From Sisyra terminalis (taxonomy: Eukaryota > Arthropoda > Insecta > Neuroptera > Sisyridae), in contig OY292275.1 of assembly GCA_958496175.1 (NCBI GenBank), forward strand, positions 17,484,001 through 17,548,000: DNA of 64,000 bases. Direction: 5' to 3'. Below, piece after piece: positions 1 to 12,502 of this stretch (within the stretch, counting starts at the first letter, position 1; every line of letters starts with the position of its first letter). Under the pieces are notes generated by a model. The model did no database searches, had not been told where the DNA came from, and worked only from the letters and a program-made list of their open reading frames with translations. The translations under genes were made by a program, and so were the position numbers.

Positions 1-2233
1 CAGCCAAGATTTAATGATTTTAAAAGCAGCTACATATAAATACAACAAAAATTAGTTTCAATTTTATAAAAATGATTTTTGTTACCGCCAAAACTTAAAA
101 TCAGTCAAAACTAGAATTTTCCAACCAAAATTAGTTTAGTATTTAAAATAAGTTCATTCAATCAATTTTAAAATTCTTGAAAATCAAATTTAAATCTCTA
201 ATTTGTTAAAAATAGTTCATATTTTTAAAAAACAAATCAAAGCTCAGTCTCTTTGCACAAATTTAAACTACGCGCTATTAAGTGTGACGTCATTTCTCAG
301 TAGTATTTGTGATATGTCTAAAAGGATTAGAAACTACGATATTCAATTCTCATCATTCTCGTAGAAAGGTTTCATTGATGGTAAGACGCTTAAAGATCAA
401 TGTATCAAAATGTAGTAAAGATATTCATTTAAATGTTCTTTTGAAAATTTTATCAACGTCTGTTATAATATTTCTAATATTTACTCTCCTGTAAAACACA
501 TAATTTTTCCCTATTTCAATACAGTTTTCAACATAACAATATAACCATAGTAAAAAAAGCTTCTTTTTAAAATTAAAGTACATTAAACTCATAATTCTAC
601 AGTTATTATGGGATCCGATAAGTTAATGAATGCATTTTCCGAAAAAATTGCAACCCCTTAAGTGTTTTAAAGTTTAAAACTCAAAAAAATTTGTCGTTTA
701 AGTTGATAATACAATACTTATTTGATAAACTTTAAAATAAAATCAACCTTAATTTTAACAACACATAATTGGAAAATGTGGTCAGAAATTGCAAAAACTA
801 TAGAAAAACTAAAAAAACAAGGATTTTTATAGTAAAAAATATGGCTTTCGTAGGGAAACTTTTAAAGAATTATATTTGGAATAATAATAGAGATAAAAAG
901 GTTCGATTGATAAAGCTTTTCGGCTCACGTTCCTTTTAATTCGGTCAAATCTATACGTCGCATTTTCTATGATACTTTGTTTTTATTTTATTCGCGATTT
1001 TTTGTAAATTAAATTCTAATATAGTATAATTGTCTCTTTTGTAGCTAAATTTTCATTATTAACCGATTTATTCACGAATTAAATGAAAAATAAAGTAAAA
1101 ATGCAATGTCGCCAGCTTTTGACCGACCTAAAAAGGACATGAGTCCGATAATCGACCATCTGTGCAGCCTATAATAAAGGTCAATAAAGTTTTAAATTTG
1201 AAATTATATTTTCAGTAAAATACTATGCCGTACAACCTAAATGCTGCTTCTTCGTCAATATGCATTGTATATGTATATAGCAGGTTTCAAATATAATAGA
1301 GAAGCTGAAAACGATAAGTGAGATCGAAAAACGAAAAATTCTTGTGTTTTTTCACCTGACATATCCTGTATTAGTTAAATAGTCAATCAAATGAAAATTT
1401 GATAGAATAGCATTGTGTATTAACTCTTATGATTCCTTGCTTCGTAGTGTCTCGTGACACTTAACTGATTGGTTATCCTATATTACTAGTTTAGAACCCT
1501 TTAGCCTCCATCCTAACGGAAAGTATTACGGACAGAGATCAACTGTTTTTACTTCAACGAAATGCAATTTTGGTGGAGAAGAGTGAATAAGCGAGATTCG
1601 TTGAGTTTAGTAGTTCAAATACCCTGCAAATTGTAATATGCATGGAATAGATGCGGATGGAATGAGAGACTATTTCTCCGCATCAATGAAAACATCTTAC
1701 CGATCAGCGATCTTAGAATATAAGATAATATAATTAAGGGTACATCAAATGAAAATACGCCCAAAGAACTTTTCGATTTACATATCGACTGTTACTACTT
1801 TTCACTTATCCATTATTTTTGGATCCCACTAAAAACGAAAGAATTTAGCGAACCTTTGCTAGTGTAGTTTTTAATATCAACGGTATATCCTTGAAGTGAA
1901 GCCGATAATATACATTTCTACCAAAAGTGTTTGCTTAACATAACAAAGATCCCATAAAATGAGAATAAATGTGGAATTGCTAAAACTACGTTGTATGAAA
2001 AAATGCAGAATTATTGTCACAAATAATCAACGTAGTTGTTGATTTTAAGAAATTTTGATTGTCACTAGTGTCACCAGTAGTAAACAGTCACAATTAGTTT
2101 AAACTAAAAACGCTTAATAAAAACTAAAGTTATTTAAAAGAAAAAAGTTAATTTCAGTCAATTGCTGTATAAGTATGTAATTCTACTTTTGATTGATTTT
2201 AAGTCCTAATGGTAACATGTTAATGAACCATAC
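1..2233. other. Non-coding tract left of the last visible MOSPD2 exon
   Basis: No further MOSPD2 exon was recognised on the minus strand: the expected continuation after MPWVLN and the MSP domain are absent. The tract is probably intron 3. A stretch at about 1440-1700 is less AT-rich than the rest and may be old repeat DNA, but I could not assign it. The 61-codon plus-strand frame near 309-494 looks random. Confidence 0.5.
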
Positions 2234-5200
2234 CATTTAAAACCCAAGGCATTTCAAATATTAGAATATAGTTTAGAAAATTTGGATAGTATTGTTTGAA
2301 TAGGCCAATTAAATACTTAGTGAACTCCATATCCATGTTGGATAAACCCGTATCAGCCATATCAAAAAATAACGACAAAGATTTCCCTTTGTCTTGGCGT
2401 TCCAGACGCTCAAACCAATATATAACGCAACGTTTTAGTTCATCCATATTTTTCGAATTTTTAATATGCTTTTTCGATTTAAATATGAATAGACTACATC
2501 CGTCCTTATCTCGGCCATGTGAAAAAAAGCTGCCCTCAATTAAATAATCCATTTTTACGTTCGTTTCATTTATACCTGAAAAAGGAATGTTCTAATGGAT
2601 TTCTAAAAATATAAGTAAAAGGATTACCATTTACGTCCATTTGTTTGCGCCATTCGCAAGCTTCCCACATTAACGTGAAGGACTCTTCAATGTTTAAATC
2701 GGTATGTTCCAAAAATCGACGAACCCAATCATCATTATCGCGAATTCGGCTCAAATCCGCCGGATGAAAAAGATCTGAAACCAAAGGAAAAAATTACAAA
2801 TTTAATGTTCAAATACATTTTAGAGGGAACTATGTCTTTATTTTAATTATTTTCGTCAATTACAATAATACATATCAAACGAAGAAATACGGGAGATAAT
2901 ACCCGCTCTCGAAATCAAGTAAAAACGAATTACTAAACACTATATAGATAACAATAAATGTAAACATGCAAAGTAAAGCTAAACAAAACTTAAAAGTCAA
3001 ATCAGCAATAAATTTGTAAGCTAATTTTATAGTATAATGAGTAATGTATAACTATTATTTCAAAACTTTAGGAGAGAAATTATCTGCATATGTATTTAGA
3101 TAACAATTAACATTCTAAAAATTTCTAAAAATAGCAAATTATTTATTAGACTTAATCAAAATTGCACAATTTATGGAAAAAAAATAAAAATAGCCTATGT
3201 ATAACGTAACAATTAGTAATTCCTCTTCACAACTCAACATTGTGTGCAATTTATATATTTAAATTTATGAAATTAACAAATTCGCTTTAATTAATCACTT
3301 TGACCTTTAAGGTGTTTTGTGAAGATATATGAATTTTTTATTATTTGAAAAGTGAATTATATTTCCTCTCAAAAATAAAATAACGAGAATGCTACTTCAT
3401 TTCGAATTTGTAAAATAAAACCGTAATTTGTCGACAATAGGACATTTTAGTAAAAAAAATTTTTTTTGGTAGTAATTTTCGTTGAATAATTTGACATTGA
3501 TTTATAATAAAAATTACTTAATGGCTATGTACTTTGTGGTTAATTAAGCAAGTCATCAAAGAATAGACAGAGGTAATGACCCATTTGCTCCATCGATGTT
3601 TCACCGTTACATTGTAAGCATTGCAAAAAAATTTGTAAATATTTTATTATTCAATCCCTTTTAAGTTTCATTTTATCTGCGATATGCGATATGGCTAAAA
3701 TATGCCTTTAATAAACTTAAGTTCATCTTAAACTCCAAACAAAAAGTTGTGTTGTCCATTCCCCGGAATGGCTCGTTCCACGTTTGGGGCATAACACATA
3801 CTTTAAGATGACAAATTTGATTACAGTATCATTAAATATTATTTTGAACCAAAACATAGGATGCTTAATTAATAATACTTAATTTTCCAATTCTACAAAT
3901 ACTTTGTTAATTTTGAACATCAGAATTGTATGTGAATAGTAACGCTTACTAATTTTTATTCAGATAGAATTTTTATTTATTTCTTAACATTAAATAGACA
4001 TAACTAAACATTCCTTGATTAGGTCATTCCCTCGAGTTATTCATATGCACCGTGTGTACATATTTATGTATTTAAATAAAGTTAATTATCTTTTAAACTT
4101 CTCAAATAAACTGAACAAATAAAATAAACTTTAACAGGTAATCAATGCTAAATAAAAAAAAATATTTTTTTATCAATAAATAAAAAAATTAAAAATCTGT
4201 AAGAAATTATTCTAGTCCGCGCATCAAATATTGGACTCTTAGACATAATCTCTCTTTTACGTCACATATAAGAAGTTTCAAGGATTTAATTGACGGATTT
4301 TTTTTATTAGATACCTTAATATCGTTTGTTAAAAAAAAGTTTCTAATCTGAATTATCAAAAATATTGAATATTTTTCACTAAAAAAGACGGGAGAATTGA
4401 TTTGAAATTTTAATTAATGAAAAGGGGAAACCGCGAATAATTATATTTATACAAAACTATCTAATTGACCAAATCATTATATTTTCTAAGTCAATTTTGA
4501 AAATGAATGTTTAATAAGGAAAATTTTCAAATTTAATATTCAATAGCAAGTTCAATATAATTAACATTCAATATTACACAATTCTCATGAAAATAAACTC
4601 TTTATATTATGAGAACCGCTATTGTGTATATTTGGTCTTATACAGTATTCTAGTTACCAAATTTTAAGGAATTATTCAACGATTTATCTAGTGATAATTT
4701 ATTTTGCAAAACAATTTATTTCCACTGAGAAACTCTGAAATATAAAAGCGTTTGTTACACAATAAATAATAATGTTATTTAGTTTTTGGATATGTGATAC
4801 AATAAGAAAGATACCAACGTATTATTAAAGGGGTATTTTTGATATAATAGAATTTGTGTTTTAAAACTTTTGTTGATTTAATAGTCTAAAAAGACAATTT
4901 TTGGCAAACAAGAATTTTTTTTTTGAAATTAGAAATTTTCTCTGATTGAGCAGTTATATGAGTTATATTGTTTAAGCCACTGGTTCTTAACCTGAGTTCA
5001 ATCGAACTCTAGGGGATCGGTGAGTCAGTCTCGCCGGTTCGGCGGATTCTTCAGAACCTTTGTTTTGAATTTGAAAAAATCATATTTAATTTTCCAATTA
5101 AAAAGGATTCGGTCAATGGACAAATGAAACTGATGGGAGCCAGTACCTCCACTAAGGTTAAGAACTCCTGGTTTAAATAATATATAAAATACTAGCTGAA

Positions 5201-6523
5201 CCCGGCAGACGTTTTCCTGCTTGTTTTTATTAAAATGGCTGTAAATAAATGTCTTGATTTTAAAAATTAATTCTTGAAATATTAAAAAACCCCTCCCTTA
5301 GCAACCCACAGTATCCCTTGCTATACCTACTATAACTTACCATCAAAATTTACATTTTTCAAATAAGTTTTGAGAAAAATTGCTATACTTCTAAAAACCA
5401 CTGCACGATTATAGATAGCAATGAAGTATTGACAGTTAGCAACTATTGAATTGATCATTGAAAAAGCTGTTTTCTTGTGGTCATAGATATGTTACCGATG
5501 CCAGAAATAGATAAAATCAATGTTTAAAGCGAGTCAAAATTTGAGCTAAATCGCTAAACTATAAATTTGACAAAAGCTCAAACAAATGTATTTTGGCATA
5601 TTGTCCAGATACGTATTTCGATTGCCAAGCAAACTTCCTCAGTGGCCATCAAGTAGTATTGGTATTAGTAAATTTTATATATTGTTTAAACAAGAATTTG
5701 TAATTTGTTTCCTCAGTAACGAATCCGGTTATTCTATACTTTTTTTACACATTGGTGACCTAAATAGATTAAATAGATATTTCGGGCTCGGTTAAAGCTC
5801 AAGCCACCTTAACAGATACAAATTGAAGTTGAAATGCTTTTGAAATCAAATGTTCTTTATTTAGGTATCAAAAGCTATGCCAAATATATGTATAATGAAA
5901 GTCGCAAAGGACAAGGAACATAAGAAAAAACTTTTCTCGCTAAATCGTGTAACTATAGAATCGAATCGAATCGTAAGGCGTAAGGTTAGATAATATAATC
6001 GAATAAATTGTTTCAAAATTAGTTAATCGATAACAAATATTTGATTAGAGACACGAAACGTGATTTCCCCCAAAGAAAAGGTAATCATCAAACTAATGAA
6101 TTTTCCCCTTTCATTAAATTTAAACCCCAACCGTTGAATTATTGTTATACTTGCAGTTAATACCAGTTGAATGCCCCAATGGCACATGCCCAGTCTATCC
6201 TGGAAACAGGATAATTGAACCCTATTTGAAATTGTGTCTATTTCACATGCCTTTCCCATTCATACATTTTTAACCGACCAAACCCAGTGGTCTTACGTTA
6301 TAAATTTTACAACTTTCTTATCATTTTTTATTGCAATCATATTATACGAAAGATTAACGAGATTAGCAACAGCATACAATGGAGTAGTAAAATTGTGGAT
6401 TGTAAAAAAATAAGTATGAATTAAATTCTTACCATCATTTTGTGCTGCTTGATATTTTTCATTGAATCTATTCCTTAAATCGTCAATTTGTTCTTGCGTT
6501 GGAATTAACGTCACCGAAGCCAT
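2234..6523 (-). CDS. MOSPD2: MOSPD2 (motile sperm domain-containing protein 2), 5' part, partial
   Basis: Three exons join in frame: 6523-6433, 2774-2628 and 2575-2234, giving 193 codons plus one base. The last exon ends at a GTATGG donor, so the gene continues leftward. The ATG at 6523 is followed by a helix (EQIDDLRNRFNEKY) matching the MOSPD2 N terminus. Then come a CRAL-TRIO N-like segment (RDNDDWVRRFL, LMWEACEWRKQ) and the lipid-binding CRAL-TRIO body (GRDKDGCSLF, FDMADTGLSNMDMEF, YYPNFLNYILIFEMPWVLN), in the order seen in vertebrate MOSPD2. In that family the remaining half holds the MSP domain, which binds FFAT motifs at organelle contacts, and a C-terminal ER anchor; neither was found here. 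Intron 1 is 3,658 nt and intron 2 only 52 nt. Reading through intron 2 would give a false C terminus, whereas splicing gives DVN-GINETNVKMDYLIEG, which aligns with the family. The identification is firm; the start is supported by homology only. Confidence 0.9.
2576..2627 (-). other. 52-nt intron 2 of MOSPD2
   Basis: The donor GTAATC is at 2627 and the acceptor TTTTTCAG ends at 2576. Splicing here joins AAT-G to GT-ATA and restores the family sequence. It is among the shortest introns in the window, similar in size to the Rab21 introns (53 and 61 nt) and bestrophin intron 25960-25905 (56 nt). Confidence 0.85.
4978..5170 (+). mobile_element. hAT-type MITE, 193 bp, copy 1
   Basis: The ends read CACTGGTTCTTAACC and, inverted, CAGGAGTTCTTAACC. 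Flanks GTTTAAGC (4970-4977) and GTTTAAAT (5171-5178) match at 6 of 8 positions, as expected of an aged 8-bp hAT duplication. The interior (TTCAATCGAA, then AGTCAGTCTCGC) matches the element at 33713-33916 in inverse orientation. No coding capacity. It sits in MOSPD2 intron 1. Confidence 0.8.
5193..5560 (+). repeat. ACTAGCTGAACCCGGCAGACGTT repeat remnant
   Basis: The opening (ACTAGCTGAACCCGGCAGAC, then GTTTTCCTGC) is a motif I recognise as common at the edge of dispersed retroelement-derived repeats in many insect genomes. A related start occurs at 39120. The following ~350 bp carries no open frame. The right boundary is a guess. Confidence 0.45.
6157..6273 (+). other. Exon-like plus-strand frame inside MOSPD2 intron 1 (unproven)
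   Basis: A clean acceptor (TTATACTTGCAG) precedes a 38-codon frame beginning LIPVECPNGTCPVYPGNR and ending at TAA. Its composition is less AT-rich than its surroundings. I do not recognise the peptide and found no partner exon. It could be a fragment of a decayed element or a chance frame; the opposite strand is also open over this stretch. Confidence 0.15.
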
Positions 6524-8265
6524 CTTATATTAAATTAACTTAAATGAAAATAAAAAAATATACAAAAAAATGTTACTTATTTTTTGATGATTAAATCACT
6601 GGATGAAATTCATTTTATTAACTAAAAGTGAAATCAGTGAAACTTAAATTTCTTATTAATTGGCCACAATAGTGTTTAGCTGTTATAGCCGAGTTACTCA
6701 CTGAACAAATAAACGAAAATGAGTTGATTGTAAGCCAATGGAATAAGATAATTATTCAGATATTTAATTTTAAAGGTCGACTGGACAGCATACAAGGCTG
6801 AAGACGGCATTTAAGGTATAAGTTTAAGCTAATTCCGTCAGCTTCATCATAATGTTAGTTGGACTTTAATTCATTGCGTGTAACACTAACTTGTCACTAA
6901 ACATAACCTTTAAATGAACACTTAATTTAATATAACAGTAGGAAAAAATATCTATTCACATACTATGAAAAAGTGCATATGTCAATAAGTTACTTATAGG
7001 TATATTATCGTAAAAAATCCATTGATTTATCTCAATTTTTTGTTGCATCAAAAAAAAAATATGACCTCTACACATTGAATTAGTAAATTTCAGCTCAGCT
7101 GTAATATGATTGAATTTATGCATAATTTATGATTGTTTGGTTTTGAAATTCCATTAGAGAGAAATTGTTATGTGAACTCGCCTAAGAACGGACATTAAAT
7201 TTGATTCTTTTGGTATTAAAAATTGCTTAAATGGTGCCAGTTTTCTTAGACTGATAAGGTAACTTTACTATTTTATGGAGTTATTGCAAAACAGGAGTGG
7301 ATTGAACAATAGTTTTTGAGGGCTATTGAAATCGGAATCAATTGATTCATGAATGTCTATTAATTTAGATAACTTATAAGAAGGTCTAGATCCAGGCATA
7401 CGTCGATCTTGTATACAAGAGATAACTAAAAATTCATTTTTATTATCAGCGCTCTAAACGAACGAAAATAACAGGTGAAAACATGACTTATAGCTCGCAA
7501 AGCGAGTGGTGGAGGTTTAACCTTAGCGATGTTTGAAATTTTTGTGACTCTTCTCATAAGCGATTATGATATATCGCACTCGTCGTTGAATAAAGGTACA
7601 ACTCCAAAATTGAACTTACCGAGATATCGTTAATAAAGTTCTTGTTATATATGGAATTCTCTAAAACAAAATGAACATTGGTAATACCTTATATGGTGGG
7701 AGAATATACTAGAGTCATCCTTCTATTCTACGTACAAAATACACGGTTTCCTCATTGTAAAACTGTTGTTAACTCAAAACTTGCAATTTTTGAGTTGTAC
7801 CTCTATTCTACGACAGGTGCGATATGTATATAAATATATAATAATTATAAAATATATATACATAAACGATGCGTGTGGCCGAAAATAAAAAAGAAGAATA
7901 AAAAAATGACAGAGGCATATTCAATGTCTTCTAAAGAGTTCCATTTTTTTTGGTAATTGAAAACAACAGCCTATAAGTGAACGCCGCTGAGCGCTAATCT
8001 ACGCAAATAAGTGCTTGTATTTTATTTCCTCCAATTATCCACGCTACCATTTCCAACTCGTTCTTCTCAGGCACTGTTTAATTTAATCGAGACTTATTTC
8101 AGAATTAGATCCTACTAAAGGAAAAAATTAGTATGGTCAGCCTAATAAATAATTTGTAGGGGTCTAACGAATTCGGTTTCCATACCACTTTTGGTTGTTA
8201 ATAAATTAAGATAACTACTTTCAAAATAGATTTCCAATTTCTGATTTTTCTAGGCGAGGCATATT
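6524..8265. other. Intergenic DNA upstream of MOSPD2
   Basis: AT-rich DNA containing the inverted-repeat element at 7571-7825 and, at 7440-7560, a stretch sharing GTTTGAAATTTTTGTGACTC with 48,880-48,935. The MOSPD2 promoter should lie at the left end, but no core motif was convincing. Confidence 0.5.
7571..7825. mobile_element. 255-bp inverted-repeat element (MITE-like)
   Basis: The left arm starts ATATCGCACTCGTCG and carries GGTACAACTCCAAAATTG. The right arm, inverted, starts ATATCGCACCTGTCG and carries GGTACAACTCAAAAATTG. The arms run for about 45 bp with a few mismatches and extend more weakly inward. The interior is non-coding. I could not define a target-site duplication, so the superfamily is unassigned. 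Confidence 0.6.
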
Positions 8266-8273
8266 AAGACTAG

Positions 8274-8662
8274 TAGTGTCCGACCAAAACTAGTTTTTTC
8301 AGCCGAAACCGGGGACCCAAAGCCAACCAGTTTTTCTGTACCGAAAATGGTATTACTAGACCTCTCACGATAAGCGCTGGCGTCGTTTTATCTTCCGTTG
8401 GTAGGGGAAACGAACCGATACGAAGTTTAAAAAAGAGATAACAGCAATCATTAGTTATTTTTAAAACAACTAACGATTGCTATTACCTGTCTGGTTCTCA
8501 TTTTTAAATCTCCTATCGGTTCGTTTTCCCTCCAAAGGAATATAAAACGACGCCAGCTCTCGTAATGAAAGGTCCGGTAGTATCATTTTCGATATAGAAA
8601 AACTAGTAGGATTCGGGTCTTTGGTTTCGACCGAAAAAAAAACTAGTTTCTGTCGGACATTA
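8274..8662. mobile_element. 389-bp foldback hAT-like MITE
   Basis: The ends are TAGTGTCCGACC and, inverted, TAATGTCCGACA. Flanking octamers AAGACTAG (8266-8273) and ATGACTAG (8663-8670) match at 7 of 8 positions, which fits hAT insertion. The element is almost entirely one palindrome: shared blocks such as AACTAGTTTTT, TGGCGTCGTTTTAT, AACGAACCGATA and AGCAATCRTTAGTT occur in mirror order with only a few bases of loop. No coding sequence. Confidence 0.82.
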
Positions 8663-8670
8663 ATGACTAG

Positions 8671-10470
8671 AATGAACCTGGTAAAAATGTAAGGAATGCC
8701 ATCGGACCCCCACTTTAAGAGGCATGAGCACTCGGCAAATTGAGAAGAAATGTCAATTTAAGTTTAACATAGGGCATATGGAGCAGGTTCATCCTGATTA
8801 TATAATCTCAGAAGTTTTAACCCACCTGACTTATAATTTTACATTATACCTACCAATTTTCCAAGAAGGAACAATCAGCGACACCTTAGAAAGTTCCAGT
8901 AACCAAAAAGAAGCGATACTGCAGCCGTTGGGAATTAGTGGGCAAAATCCAATTGAGTTTTAGAATGTATAATAACCTTTTTTAAAAGAAATTTGATTAA
9001 GCTTCATCGAAATTCGTACTAATTACGATGTTCTTCACGATGTCGGAGTTTTTAAACGTATAATATAATGTAGGAGTCTCAGGAACATTTTAGATGGAAA
9101 GAAGTTAAAAGTATACGACTTTAGATTGGTTTTACAGAAACTGTGTAGTTACAATAAATTTTTTTCACACCTAGATTTCCTTTACTTTTCTATAAATATG
9201 GGAAAGTATCCGAAAAACGAAATTACAACTGCCCAATATGTGATTACAGTTGCACAAATAAGCGGTAAAAGCTCAAAACATTTCTTAAGAAACAATGTTT
9301 TTATCTTATTTATAATTTTTATTCTTGAAAATTTATTTTTATTTCAGAAATAAAAATCGGCCCTAGTCGTATCTAAGATTGATTGATGGCACAAGGAACA
9401 TAACTGTACAATAAACATTTTATCTATTGTCATTATTGTTCACATGGCTTGAATAGTTGCTTATCTTTCCATTTTAATGATGGCAAGATGCCCTTATTTT
9501 TGAACTAAGCCGAGTAAACCTAACTAAAACCTTAAAAATGTGGGTCCGTAAATGTAGTATAGTAACAGTTGTCATTGTTAATTGGCTTAGAAAGTTGATA
9601 TAAACGGCCTTATACCTAATACCTCCAAATATACAATGTATATTCTACATATATACTTTGATTCCTCTAATACTTCATTTTAAATAAAAGATAACACTTC
9701 AAAAGATTTTTTTTATCTGATTCAGCAAATTGTAATTATTTACACCAACACTGTTGTGTCTTTCTGTATCGTTCAAAAGTGAATTTAGTTTAAAAAAAAA
9801 ACCGAAAAATTTTATCTAAAAGCTTAGAAAAAAAGTACACCATTCAAATGATTGCAAAATACATTGTGAAGATTTATATATTCGAAAAGAAATATTTCTA
9901 TATGATAAATAAAATTAGCATCATATTTTTATTTTTTATTTGGCTACATCAATATGCCTATTTCACAATAATAAAAAAGTTAATTATTTAAAAGTAAGTG
10001 TTGAAAACAAAATTAGCACTTAATTACCTATTTTATTTAATTAATGAGGCACTGAATAATTATAAGAAATAATGTATTTTATCAGTGAAAAGTTATCAAT
10101 TATAACTAACATGTAACTATAAAATTAATCTTGTATTAGAAATAAAAATAAAGAATTTAAATTTTACTGTTTGCTTTATTGCATACAATTATGCCATTTT
10201 ATTATTCGAATTTAACAATATAATCTCAACTTATGTATGTGTAAGGAATTTTTTATTTTCAGGTCAGTATATCTTGTTCACTACAATAAAAATATAAATA
10301 ATTCGGTAGGTATTTCAATGTTATAATCTTTAAAATAAAATAATATCTTCGAATTTATTAGCTACGGTTTATTCTTACTGATATTACAATGAAGCAATGT
10401 ATTATTTCAGTAAGATGATCTTTTTTTAATTTTATTGTTTTATAAGTAACTTTTCTTTTAATTGTTATTT
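8671..10470. other. Intergenic DNA, no gene found
   Basis: Contains two small plus-strand open frames (79 codons from 8724, 75 from 9126) without recognisable domains, splice partners or family similarity. The rest is A/T runs. No repeat boundary was found besides the adjoining MITE and SINE. Confidence 0.5.
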
Positions 10471-10633
10471 ACCGTCGCTTTATAACTACCAAGATCTTTA
10501 GCGATTCTAGGGGTAATAAAAATCCGTAAATCGAGAAATATCGAAAATTCACTCGATAAGAGATTCGAACCCAACACCTACGAGTTTTGGAGTGACCACC
10601 TTGATCACTCGGCCTTGACCACTACCAGTAGGC
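10471..10633 (-). mobile_element. tRNA-derived SINE, copy 1
   Basis: Read on the minus strand, the head GGCCGAGTGATCAAGGTGG resembles the A-box arm of tRNA-Ser, and GGGTTCGAATCT is a B box. A shared body (TCGATATTTCTCGATTTACG, TTTTTATTACCCCTAGAATC) and a 3' end GGTAGTTATAAAGCGACGGT follow. The same unit recurs at 15302, 16028, 30466 and 35795, always in this orientation. Non-autonomous, transcribed in principle by RNA polymerase III. Confidence 0.8.
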
Positions 10634-12463
10634 TATAAATAACTTTGTTACTAAAAATATCAAGCCTCTATATATCTACTTCTAATTTAAGTAGTGGGTG
10701 CTTGGGGAAAGGGGTCTATTAAGAATGAAAGGATTTACCAATGCTTACAAGTACAAATAATTAAAAACCTCAAATATTTTAGTTTTGGATTATGATTTTA
10801 GTCTACTAAAAAATGTTTACTAATGACTCATTTTCAGAAGATCCATAGGAAACTGTAGTTACATTCTTTAAGATAACAAGCTGAGATTAACAATTCGCTC
10901 ACAAACTGCTAATTGCCGAAGTTAACATTATTTTGTATAGATAAATATTAGTTGTAACCTTCACTAGTCTTAGTATCCGATGATTTATCGTTAGTCGCTA
11001 TAACACAACGAGCGATCGATAAACATCAATGAAGAACACATACTTCACTATCACGCAATATAATGTCATTATGTGTGATGACAAAAACTTCAATAATTCT
11101 TTATGCTCATAAGCAGTTCATGTACTGTATGATACAAGAACGCATGTTAAAATATCAATTAACATTTAAATATAAGAATACTTACTTTTTTAAGGATTTT
11201 GTTTTTTGGATCTTAATTTGTTATCCTAATAAACCAAGAACGAAAAAAAAATACAAAATGGACATCAAACTTCAGGTTCGCAGGACAGAAACTTTGACTG
11301 CAATGACAACAATGCATTTCAAAAAATCGCTAATCGATATGTGTATTTTGTTTGGCAAAATGTTTAAAAATCGTTTCCGGACTACAAAATATTACGTTCA
11401 TTAAAAAATGTAGTAAATTACATTAGGTAGAAATTATTCTCAGCCAGCTGAAAATTCGTCGTAGGTCAAGCGTCCAAAGTCGAACAATCCCAAAGAAATG
11501 AACATTCATTCTTTCTTTACGTAGTGTGAAAGAATTGAAAATTTCTTCGAAATAAAAATGTATTGTTTTATATGTAATGGAATTTGATGTATTTATATTT
11601 TAAAATCACATAAATATGCACAATTAAAAATTTATTCAGAGAGTAAAGAATTTTTAAAAAAATGAATAAAGAACTATAGTATAATATATCATATAATTTA
11701 TGTATAATATTAAAAACTAAGTATATTGGTCGAAAAAGGAGACGAGAAAAGAATTAAACAATTACTTAGATTGGTGTAGAAAAAAATGTACAATAAATAT
11801 AACATTTATTTAAGACAGAAATATGAGTAGTCTTATAATGGAAATCTCCATTTTTTTTTTTGAAAAATTATTTTCTCTCTTCTTTCTCATTGAATTTTTT
11901 TATAATTAAACATTTTCTTACAATTAATGAAATATAACACAATTATCTTGATCGATATTTGTATATAAAAATTATTTGCAAATATTGTAATCTCTTTTTA
12001 AAAATGGCAATTAGCTCATTCTCATCCACTTTTGACTAATTTTATGACAAGTGTTTTGTTGGATGAAAATTACTTAGCTGCCAGAGAAATGAAAATTAAG
12101 TTTTTAATAATGCTTGTTTGAGATCAAATCTGCGTTGTACAGCATTATCAATAACCACACAACAATATTTATTTTACAATTTAATAATAATAATTTCACT
12201 TAATTTTAACTAAACTAATTGTTAAACAATAGACCAAATAACTAATAAAGATTAGGTAAATGTGTTCATTATTGATTTTTCTACATTATAAGTCATTGAA
12301 AAATAAAAAGTATTTATGTTAATTCAAAATAAATAATTGTAAAAATGATTTTTCAACGTAAAATTTATGTTAATTTATGATAAAGGGGAGTTGATGTGTT
12401 TTAAAATAGAATCTGCCGATTGCTTTATTGTTGTGAATAAAATAAAAACAGGTATATTTTACG

Positions 12464-12502
<39 letters not shown>

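Noticed and set aside
8724..8963. 79-codon plus-strand frame beside the foldback MITE
   Set aside because: No recognisable domain, splice partner or family likeness. It may be old transposon DNA, but nothing supports a gene.
10560..10633. Possible tRNA-Ser gene
   Set aside because: The A- and B-box-like parts belong to a dispersed SINE with a shared non-tRNA body, and the cloverleaf is incomplete.
11063..11404. 113-codon plus-strand ATG frame
   Set aside because: Lys/Phe/Tyr/Ile-rich composition expected of AT-rich DNA, no domain, isolated.
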